A stretch of 7,393 nucleotides of DNA. Origin: Alphaproteobacteria bacterium. GTDB lineage: Bacteria > Pseudomonadota > Alphaproteobacteria > VGEJ01. The stretch is taken from positions 1-7,393 of the forward strand of contig VGEJ01000126.1 in assembly GCA_016869335.1 (NCBI GenBank), written 5' to 3'. The position numbers and the translations under genes are program-made. Each line of letters starts with the position of its first letter. The first letter of the stretch is position 1. Below are positions 1-5,583 of the stretch, piece by piece. The notes beneath the pieces are model-generated. The model had not been told where the DNA came from, did not search any database, and saw nothing but the letters and a program-made list of their open reading frames with translations.

Positions 1-592
1 GTGGATAGTGCAGCGGTCCGACGGTTGCCATCGGTCCGGTGAGCCAGCGGTCGAAGTAGCGCTCCTTGAGGTCGAGGCCGAGGGCAAGGGCATGCATGAT
101 CTCCCGGCTGAGGGCCGAGAGCGCGGCGTAGTACTCCTGCATCGTCTCGCGCCAGCCAGGCAGCCCCTCGGGCCACTGGTTGGGGCCATGGAGCGGCGTG
201 CCGGCGACCACCAGCGGGTGGTCGAGCGGCAGATCGCGGCCGATCTTGAGCCCTTCCTTGTAGTCGCCATCCGCCCGCTGCTTGGCCGGGTCAAGGTTCT
301 CGCCACCGAGGCTGAAATAGCCGCGGTGGCAGGGCGAGTGCGCGATCGCGATGCGGTTCTTCTCGGCCTGCGGCAGCGCGAAGAAGCGCCGGGCTTCTGC
401 GAAGGTGCGGCCGATCAGCGCGGGCGCGACGCCATGGTTGACGATGTAGAAGAAGCCGGTGCCGCGGCAGGCGCGGTCGATCTCCCGCGCCACCCTGCGC
501 CGCTGCGTCGCATTGCCTCCCCTGAAAGCACCGAAATCGACGATCGGGATGTCGGCCAGCGCCGCGGACGCGGCGAGCAAAGTTGCTGACAC
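1..592 (-). CDS. Isopenicillin N synthase-family 2OG-Fe(II) dioxygenase, N-terminal part (C-terminus off the left edge)
   Basis: The 197 visible residues are the N-terminal half of a non-haem iron oxygenase of the isopenicillin N synthase/plant-type 2-oxoglutarate dioxygenase family. The N-terminal DIOX_N signature is clear: IPIVDFGAF (residues 15-23), TGFFYIVNHGV (45-55), FFALPQAEK (70-78), then GYFSLGGENLDP (91-102), DYKEGLKIGRDLP (110-122), HPLV and GPNQWP (136-141), ending at HYP (195-197), which in the family opens the catalytic jelly-roll. The HxD...H iron ligands and the RxS 2-oxoglutarate motif lie beyond the window, so activity cannot be judged. Family members are usually about 320-350 aa, so roughly 40% is missing. 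I start at GTG 590-592 because AAGGAGG sits 5 bases upstream and translation in this frame leads straight into the conserved IPIVDF. The first dozen residues are Ala-rich but carry no convincing signal peptide. The substrate is unknown; bacterial homologues are mostly uncharacterised. It is transcribed divergently from the polyol-type operon. Confidence 0.87.
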   Translation of the reverse strand, partial: MSATLLAASAALADIPIVDFGAFRGGNATQRRRVAREIDRACRGTGFFYIVNHGVAPALIGRTFAEARRFFALPQAEKNRIAIAHSPCHRGYFSLGGENLDPAKQRADGDYKEGLKIGRDLPLDHPLVVAGTPLHGPNQWPEGLPGWRETMQEYYAALSALSREIMHALALGLDLKERYFDRWLTGPMATVGPLHYP

Positions 593-597
593 ATACC

Positions 598-604
598 CCT
601 CCTT
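598..604 (-). promoter_or_regulatory. Strong Shine-Dalgarno deciding the GTG start of the dioxygenase
   Basis: Read on the minus strand, AAGGAGG is followed by GGTAT (5 bases) and then GTG at 592-590. It is the best ribosome binding site in the window and fixes a non-AUG start. A nearby ATG on the same strand (ending its A at 594) is in another frame. Confidence 0.75.
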
Positions 605-617
605 GCGACGACACTGC

Positions 618-646
618 AGTATCCCTGGGCGGCGGCAGCCCCGCAA
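618..646 (-). promoter_or_regulatory. Possible sigma70-type promoter for the dioxygenase gene
   Basis: On the minus strand TTGCGG (646-641) and GATACT (623-618) are separated by 17 bases. They match the -35 and -10 consensus at 3/6 and 4/6 positions. Transcription would begin near 611, giving a leader of about 20 bases that carries the Shine-Dalgarno. The spacing is ideal but the hexamers are mediocre, and chance matches are easy, so this is tentative. Confidence 0.25.
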
Positions 647-679
647 GCTCGCCTCGGGGTAGTGGCGGTGCGAGGCGCG

Positions 680-1348
680 ATGGTCGATTTCATCTTCATG
701 CTGACGCGGCATGACCAGACCATCCTCGATTGCCTCGAGACGGTCGAGCTGATCCGCGGCCTCGGCATCCGCCACATCGGCTTCAAGGACATCGGGGTCG
801 AGCGCGCGACGATCGCGCGGCTCAACCGCAGCATTCATGCGCTCGGTGCCACGAGCTACATGGAGATGGTGAGCACCACGGGCGAGGCGATACTCGGCGC
901 CGCCCGCCTCGCGCGCGAGGTCGGGGTCGATCGCCTGCTTGGCGGCACCGCGGTCGACGAGGTGCTGGCGGTTCTCGCCGGCAGCGCGGTCGCCTACTAC
1001 CCCTTCGCCGGCCGCCCCGAGGGCCATCCCACGCGGCTCGGCGGCAATGCCGCGGCGGTGGCAGCCGATTGCCGCCGGTTCGCGGCGCGGGGCTGCGCCG
1101 GGGTCGATCTCCTCGCCTATCGCGCCTACGAGGCCCAGCCGCTTGACCTCATCCGCGCCGCACGCGCCGCCACGCCCGGCCACCTCATCGTCGCCGGCAG
1201 CATCGACTCGCCCGCGCGCATCCGGGCGCTGGCCGCGGCCGGCGCCGATGCGTTCACCATCGGCTCGGCGGTGTTCGACGGCTCGTTCTCGCTCCGCAAG
1301 GGCTCGACGTTCGGGCAACTCAAGGACGTGCTCGCCGCCTGCGGGTGA
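680..1348 (+). CDS. Phosphate-binding TIM-barrel protein of unknown function, first gene of the operon
   Basis: This 222-aa protein reads as one compact alternating beta/alpha domain. The start is MVDFIFMLTRHDQ; further strands include IRHIGFKDIG (30-39), SYMEMVSTTGE (59-69), VDRLLGGTA (83-91) and GVDLLAYR (141-148). The C-terminal pair VAGSIDSPARI (171-181) and GADAFTIGSAVFDG (188-201) resembles the standard phosphate-binding loops of ribulose-phosphate-binding barrels such as NanE, HisA and Rpe. That supports a phosphorylated small substrate; epimerase, isomerase or aldolase chemistry is inference. I recognise no characterised family: it lacks PcrB/GGGP synthase hallmarks and is not EryC-like. 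K36 in GFKDIG is a candidate catalytic residue. I chose ATG 680 (GAGG at 672-675, 4 bases upstream) because the first predicted strand begins there; an in-frame GTG at 662 would add MAVRGA. The kinase gene begins 13 bases after the stop. Confidence 0.8.
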   Translation: MVDFIFMLTRHDQTILDCLETVELIRGLGIRHIGFKDIGVERATIARLNRSIHALGATSYMEMVSTTGEAILGAARLAREVGVDRLLGGTAVDEVLAVLAGSAVAYYPFAGRPEGHPTRLGGNAAAVAADCRRFAARGCAGVDLLAYRAYEAQPLDLIRAARAATPGHLIVAGSIDSPARIRALAAAGADAFTIGSAVFDGSFSLRKGSTFGQLKDVLAACG

Positions 1349-1361
1349 GCGCGACCAGTCC

Positions 1362-2816
1362 ATGATCATCGGCATCGACATCGGCACGCAGAGCCTGAAA
1401 GCCGTCGCGGTCGATGACGCCATGACCGTGCGCGGGCAGGGCGCGCGCGCCTACGCGGCGCAATATCCGGCCGCCGGCTGGGCGGAGCAGCACGCGGCGC
1501 TGTGGGAGTCGGCACTCAAGCCGGCCATTCGCGCCGCGCTGGCCGCGGCCGGGTGCGCCCCAGAGGACGTGCGGGCGCTCGGCATTGCCGGTCAGCTCGA
1601 TGGCTGCATCGCGGTGGATGCGCGGGGCACGCCGCTCACACCGTGCCTGATCTGGATGGACCGCCGCGCCCAGGCCGAGGTCGCCGACATCGATACCGAC
1701 CTGATCCGCGCGCGCGGCGGGATCACCCGCGATCCCGGACACATGGCCGCCAAGGTGCGTTGGCTCAAGCGGCACCTCGATAGCCCGGCGGCGATGTTCC
1801 ATCAGCCGGTCTCCTACCTGGTCGCGCGCCTCACCGGCGCGGCGTGGATGGACCACGGCCTCGCCTCGACCACCATGCTCTACGACCTGCGCCGCGGCGC
1901 CTACGCGGAGGAGCTGCTTGCGCGCTTCGGTATCGCTCCGCGCGAGCTGCCGGCGCTGGTGGAAGCGAGCGCCCGTGCCGGGCCGCTCACCGCGCTGGGG
2001 GCCGAACTCAGCGGCCTGCCGCCCGGCATCCCCGTCGCGGTCGGTACCGGCGATGACTTCGCCACTCCGCTCGGCGTTGGGCTGGTCGCGCCCGGGCGGC
2101 TGGTGGCCGTGCTCGGCACCGCCGAGGTGGTGGGCGCCCTGCATCCCGAGCCGGTGATCGATCCCGGCGGCCTCGTCGAGACCCATCCCTACCCGGCGGG
2201 CGGCTACTTCGTCGAGAACCCGGGCTGGCTTTCCGGAGGGGCGGTGGCGTGGGTGCGCGAGCTCTGCGGTTTCACCGATCATGCCGAGCTCGACGCGGAA
2301 GCCGAGGCGGCCGGCCCGGGGGCGGGCGGCGTGCGCTTCATCCCCGGCTTGAGCGGCGCGATGGCGCCGGAGTGGCATGCCGGCGCGCGCGGCTGTTTCT
2401 ATGGCCTGACGGCTGCGACGGAGCGCCGCCACCTCGCCCGCGCCGTGCTCGAGGGCTGCGCCTTCGCGATGCGCGATGTGGCGGAGCGCCTGCGCGAGAT
2501 GGGTGTGGCGTTCGACTCCGTGCTCCTGCTCGGCGGGGGCGCGCGCAGCCCGCTGTGGGCGCAGCTCCGCGCCGACCTGCTGGGGCTGCCCGTTGCCGTG
2601 CCGGCGATCGTCGATACCTGCGCGCTGGGTGCCGCCATGCTCGCCGCGGTGGCCGTGGGCGCGCAGCCCGACCTCGCGGCTTGCGCCGCGGCCGTGCACG
2701 CGGAGTGCACGCCGTTCGTGCCGCATCCGGCGATGCGCTCGACCTATGACCGTGCCTACGGCGACTACCGCCGCCTCTTCTCAGCGCTCAAGCCGCTGTT
2801 CGAGTCCGCGGCATGA
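1362..2816 (+). CDS. FGGY-family carbohydrate kinase (xylulokinase-like), polyol or ketose substrate
   Basis: This 484-aa ATP-dependent sugar/polyol kinase has normal FGGY length. The N-terminal actin-like domain opens with GIDIGTQSLKAV (4-15), followed by GIAGQLDG (75-82), TPCLIWMDRRA (93-103) and a HxxxSYLVARLTG-type segment ending near 159. The C-terminal domain has VAVGTGDDFATPLGVG (225-240), where D231 aligns with the catalytic Asp of XylB, then SGGAVAWVREL (291-301), the adenosine-binding LLLGGGARSPLWAQLRAD (388-405) and ALGAAMLAA near 421-429. Overall it resembles xylulokinase more than glycerol kinase; GlpK's substrate motifs are absent. In the XylB position GQMHG, whose Met and His contact xylulose, this protein has GQLDG, so a different substrate is likely, perhaps a C3-C5 polyol or ketose. 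ATG 1362 begins the conserved IIGIDIG; there is no good Shine-Dalgarno, suggesting coupling to the gene 13 bases upstream. Its stop overlaps the glpD start (ATGA). It is cytoplasmic. Confidence 0.9.
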   Translation: MIIGIDIGTQSLKAVAVDDAMTVRGQGARAYAAQYPAAGWAEQHAALWESALKPAIRAALAAAGCAPEDVRALGIAGQLDGCIAVDARGTPLTPCLIWMDRRAQAEVADIDTDLIRARGGITRDPGHMAAKVRWLKRHLDSPAAMFHQPVSYLVARLTGAAWMDHGLASTTMLYDLRRGAYAEELLARFGIAPRELPALVEASARAGPLTALGAELSGLPPGIPVAVGTGDDFATPLGVGLVAPGRLVAVLGTAEVVGALHPEPVIDPGGLVETHPYPAGGYFVENPGWLSGGAVAWVRELCGFTDHAELDAEAEAAGPGAGGVRFIPGLSGAMAPEWHAGARGCFYGLTAATERRHLARAVLEGCAFAMRDVAERLREMGVAFDSVLLLGGGARSPLWAQLRADLLGLPVAVPAIVDTCALGAAMLAAVAVGAQPDLAACAAAVHAECTPFVPHPAMRSTYDRAYGDYRRLFSALKPLFESAA

Positions 2817-4309
2817 CGCGCTTCGATCTCGTGATCGTCGGCGGCGGGATCAACGGGGCGGCGGTGGCGCGCGACCTCGCCGGCCGCGGCGCCGAGGTTT
2901 ACCTCGCCGAGCGCGCCGACTATGCGGGCGCCACCTCCTCCACCTCGACCAAGCTGATCCACGGCGGGCTGCGCTATCTCGAGCACTACGAGTTCCGCCT
3001 GGTGCGCGAAGCGCTGGCCGAGCGCGAGGTCATGCTGCGGATCGCGCCGCACCTGACGGCGCCGCTGCGCTTTCTGGTGCCGCTGCACGCGGGCGCGAAC
3101 CGGCCACCGTGGCTGCTCTGGCTGGGGCTGCGGCTCTACGACCACCTCGCCGGGCGCGGGCGCCTGGCACGGAGCGGCGCGCTGTCCGAGCGCGCGGTGG
3201 CCGCGCTGCCGCATCTGCGGCGCGAGCGGCTCGCTGCCGTGCTGCATTACCCCGACTGTTGGGTCGATGATGCCCGCCTGACGCTCGAAACCCTGCTCGA
3301 CGCGCGGAGGCGCGGCGCCGACATCGGCAACCGCCGCGAGGTCATGGCGGTGCGCGCCGATGACGGTGGCTTTGCCGTCACGGTACGGGCGGGTGGCGGC
3401 GAGGACACCGTGCATGCGCGGCATCTGGTCAATGCCGCCGGGCCGTGGGTCAATACCGTGCTCGACCGGATCGCCGGCGGCGTGCCCGAGCGTCGCCCGT
3501 TGCGCCTGGTGCGCGGCAGCCACCTCGTCGTCCCCATGCCCAGCCCGCCGGAGACCGATCCCTACACGCTGCAGATGGACGATGGCCGGGTCGTGTTCGT
3601 GCTGCCCTGGCTCGGCCGGTTCCTCCTGATCGGGACGACGGACGAGCCGCACGACGGTCGGCCCGAGGCCGCACACTGCACGGCGGCCGAGCGCGACTAT
3701 CTCCTTGCCGCATACTCCCGGTTCTTCACGCCGGTGATCGCGGCGGCCGACGTGGTGTGGTCTTTTGCCGGCGTGCGCCCGCTGATCGACGACGGCGCGG
3801 GCGAGGCCGCGCGCGTATCGCGCGACTACGAGCTGGTCGTCAATCGCCTCGGCCAGGGCGGCGTGATCACCATCTACGGCGGCAAGCTCACCACCCACCG
3901 CCGCGTCGCGGAGCGCGTCGCGACCGAGCTCGCCCGCCTCGGGCTGCAGCTCGGCCCAGCGTGGACGGCGTCCGCGCTGCTGCCCGGCGCTCGGGCGGAG
4001 GCAAACGAGGCCGCCGCAGTGACACGCGGTGTTGCGCCCGAGGTCCAGCGCCGCTGGTCGCAGACCTACGGAGCGGCGACGGGCGATCTGTGCCGCCGGA
4101 TCTCCGCAACGCCGGCGCTGGCCCGCGAGGTCGCGCCGGGCGTACCGCTCGCCGAGCTCGAGCGCGCGGTTAGCGTGGAGGATGCGCGCACCGCCGAGGA
4201 CTTTCTGCTGCGCCGCACCAAGTTGTTCCTTACGCTGGAGCCGGCGGAGCGCACCGCCATCGAGCGCTGGTTTGCCGGAATGGTGGCGCGCCGGACAGGT
4301 ACGGCATGA
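2813..4309 (+). CDS. glpD: FAD-dependent glycerol-3-phosphate dehydrogenase (aerobic GlpD type)
   Basis: This 498-aa flavoprotein matches E. coli GlpD (501 aa) along its whole length. GlpD oxidises sn-glycerol 3-phosphate to dihydroxyacetone phosphate and passes electrons to quinone as a peripheral inner-membrane enzyme. Visible features are the FAD dinucleotide fold VIVGGGINGAAVARDLAGRG (7-26); TKLIHGGLRYLEHYEFRLV (46-64), containing Arg54 and Tyr55; CWVDDARL (149-156); HLVNAAGPWV (204-213); RLVRGSHLVVP (231-241) with His237; LLIGTTDEP (271-279); FAGVRPLIDD (318-327) with Arg322; and YGGKLTTHR (355-363) with Lys358. These correspond to the substrate-binding residues of GlpD. The C-terminal helical domain is present (WRRTK in E. 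coli is LLRRTK, 465-470). There is no transmembrane segment. ATG overlaps the kinase stop and the TGA overlaps the next ATG. Because the kinase is not GlpK-like, a related polyol phosphate (compare EryB) is a real alternative substrate; family membership is certain. Confidence 0.92.
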   Translation: MTRFDLVIVGGGINGAAVARDLAGRGAEVYLAERADYAGATSSTSTKLIHGGLRYLEHYEFRLVREALAEREVMLRIAPHLTAPLRFLVPLHAGANRPPWLLWLGLRLYDHLAGRGRLARSGALSERAVAALPHLRRERLAAVLHYPDCWVDDARLTLETLLDARRRGADIGNRREVMAVRADDGGFAVTVRAGGGEDTVHARHLVNAAGPWVNTVLDRIAGGVPERRPLRLVRGSHLVVPMPSPPETDPYTLQMDDGRVVFVLPWLGRFLLIGTTDEPHDGRPEAAHCTAAERDYLLAAYSRFFTPVIAAADVVWSFAGVRPLIDDGAGEAARVSRDYELVVNRLGQGGVITIYGGKLTTHRRVAERVATELARLGLQLGPAWTASALLPGARAEANEAAAVTRGVAPEVQRRWSQTYGAATGDLCRRISATPALAREVAPGVPLAELERAVSVEDARTAEDFLLRRTKLFLTLEPAERTAIERWFAGMVARRTGTA

Positions 4310-5580
4310 ACGTGCTCGATCGCCTGCTCGCGGGGCGGGAGCCCGATCCCGATGGCGGCCCGCCGCTCGCGGTTCCGGTGTGCTCGGTCGCGCTCGCCGA
4401 CTCGCTCGCCGGCCAAGAGGACGCGCTCGTCGCCGCGCTCGCCCTCGGCGCGCGGCTGGCGGTCGTGTCCGATCCCACCACCCACGCCATCCTCGGGGCG
4501 CGGGTCGAGCGCGCGTTGGGCGCACGCTGCGTTCCCGTCCGCCTGCCCGAGGGGCCGCGCGCCGATACCGAAACCGCCGCGCGACTGGCGAGCGCGAGCG
4601 CTACCGCGGACGCGCTGATCGCCGTCGGCTCCGGCACGATCAACGACCTCTGCAAGTACGTCGCCGCCGAGGCCGGCAAGCCCTACGCGGTGTTCGGCAC
4701 GGCACCCTCGATGAACGGCTATGCCTCGATGACGGCCGCCATCATGGTGGACGGGTTGAAGCGCTCGCTGCCGGCACGGCCGCCGGTCGGCGTTTTCCTC
4801 GATCTCGCGGTACTCGCCGCGGCGCCACCGCGCATGATCTGCTCGGGCCTCGGCGACAGCCTTTGCCGGCCGGCCGCGCAGGCCGACTGGCTGTTGTCGC
4901 ACCGCCTCCGCGGCACACCCTACCGCGCCGCGCCGTTCCGCCTGCTGGCGGAGGACGAAGAGGCGCTGTTCGCCGAGTCGGGGGCGCTGCTGCGGGGCGA
5001 TCTCGCGGCGATGGCGCGGCTTGCCCGCACGCTCCTCCTCTCGGGCTTCGGCATGACGCTCTGCGGCTCGAGCCATCCGGCGAGCCAGGGCGAGCACCTG
5101 ATCGCCCACTACCTCGAAATGATGGCGCCCGACCTGCCGCTCGGGTTCCATGGCGAGCAGATCGGCGTCACCACGCTCGCGATGGCGCGCCTTTACGAGC
5201 GGCTCCTCGCCGGGCGGCCGCCACGGCTCAAGGCAACCCGTACCACGCGTGCCGATCTCGAGGCGCACTTCGGACCGGCCCTCGGCGCCTCGTGCTGGGC
5301 CGAGTTCGCGCCGAAGCGCCTCGACCGGCTTGCTGCCGCTGCCCTGAATGAGCGGCTCGCCGCGGAGTGGCCCGATATCTGCGCCGGGCTCGCGGCCGTG
5401 CTCCGCCCGGCGGCCGTGCTCGAGGCCGCCCTGCGCCGTGCCGGTGCGCCGACCACACCCGCCGCGCTCGGGTGTCCGCCAGAGCTGTTCGCGGCTGCGG
5501 TCGGTCGCGCTCGTGAGATCCGCAACCGCTACACCGCTCTCGATCTCGCCGCCGACGCCCGCCTCCCGCTGCTCGTCTAG
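4306..5580 (+). CDS. sn-glycerol-1-phosphate dehydrogenase-like protein (AraM/EgsA type, iron-containing alcohol dehydrogenase fold)
   Basis: This 424-aa NAD(P)-dependent dehydrogenase belongs to the G1P dehydrogenase group, which interconverts dihydroxyacetone phosphate and sn-glycerol 1-phosphate (archaeal EgsA, Bacillus AraM). The nucleotide-binding half has LAVVSDPTTH (51-60) and AVGSGTINDLCKYVA (106-120), followed by FGTAPSMNGYASMTAAI (130-146), strongly typical of AraM. The metal-binding half has GLGDSLCRP (181-189) with Asp184, GEHLIAHYLE (262-271) with His264 and FHGEQIGVTTLA (281-292) with His282; these are the expected three ligands. The end REIRNRYTALDLAAD (403-417) is also typical. 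GDSLCRPAAQADW departs from the usual GD-x-x-AK-x-x-x-x-ADW pattern around the metal ligand. Length is slightly above AraM's. ATG overlaps the glpD stop by ATGA, with a weak AGG 6 bases upstream. Catabolic oxidation of a G1P-like polyol phosphate seems likelier here than archaeal-type lipid synthesis, but that is inference. Confidence 0.88.
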   Translation: MNVLDRLLAGREPDPDGGPPLAVPVCSVALADSLAGQEDALVAALALGARLAVVSDPTTHAILGARVERALGARCVPVRLPEGPRADTETAARLASASATADALIAVGSGTINDLCKYVAAEAGKPYAVFGTAPSMNGYASMTAAIMVDGLKRSLPARPPVGVFLDLAVLAAAPPRMICSGLGDSLCRPAAQADWLLSHRLRGTPYRAAPFRLLAEDEEALFAESGALLRGDLAAMARLARTLLLSGFGMTLCGSSHPASQGEHLIAHYLEMMAPDLPLGFHGEQIGVTTLAMARLYERLLAGRPPRLKATRTTRADLEAHFGPALGASCWAEFAPKRLDRLAAAALNERLAAEWPDICAGLAAVLRPAAVLEAALRRAGAPTTPAALGCPPELFAAAVGRAREIRNRYTALDLAADARLPLLV

Positions 5581-5583
5581 ACG
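5574..5583. other. 10-bp palindrome holding both convergent stop codons
   Basis: CGTCTAGACG is a perfect 10-bp palindrome. The plus-strand dehydrogenase stops at TAG 5578-5580 and the minus-strand amidotransferase at TAG 5579-5577, both within CTAG. There is no untranslated spacer and no room for a conventional terminator between the genes, so each transcript must run into the other's coding region or end by factor-dependent termination. Confidence 0.7.

Larger units (their letters stand above)
593..679. other. Divergent intergenic region between the dioxygenase gene and the four-gene operon
   Basis: These 87 bases are the only non-coding gap of any size in the window and must hold the start signals of both divergent units unless they lie inside coding sequence. 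The gap contains the dioxygenase Shine-Dalgarno, a candidate minus-strand promoter and an 8-bp perfect palindrome ACTGCAGT (613-620) overlapping the proposed -10. I see no convincing plus-strand -35/-10 pair, no long inverted repeat and no riboswitch-like structure. The palindrome could be an operator core but is too short to argue strongly. Confidence 0.5.

Noticed and set aside
8..589. Plus-strand open frame of 193 codons at the left edge
   Set aside because: The minus strand encodes a clear isopenicillin N synthase-family protein over the same bases with a strong ribosome binding site; the plus-strand product has no recognisable pattern.
627..641. GGGC...GCCC inverted repeat as a terminator or attenuator
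   Set aside because: The stem is only 4 bp in extremely GC-rich DNA with no T-run; such matches are expected by chance.
662..679. GTG 662 as start of the TIM-barrel gene
   Set aside because: It would add only MAVRGA, and the nearest purine run (656-659) is just 2 bases from the GTG. ATG 680 begins the first predicted strand. It remains possible.
680..1348. The TIM barrel as a PcrB/GGGP synthase partner for the G1P dehydrogenase
   Set aside because: An attractive idea from context, but the conserved N-terminal prenyl-glyceryl synthase motifs are absent; only the generic phosphate-binding loops are shared.
939..1361. Extended N-terminus for the kinase, reading in frame from 939
   Set aside because: The added 141 residues are Ala/Arg/Ser/Pro-rich and overlap the TIM-barrel gene in another frame. 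The kinase fold begins exactly at ATG 1362 with IIGIDIG.
2765..4525. Long minus-strand open frame opposite glpD, and a similar one at 1320-2726 opposite the kinase
   Set aside because: Same reason: low-complexity composition and no domain, while the plus-strand frames encode complete enzymes.
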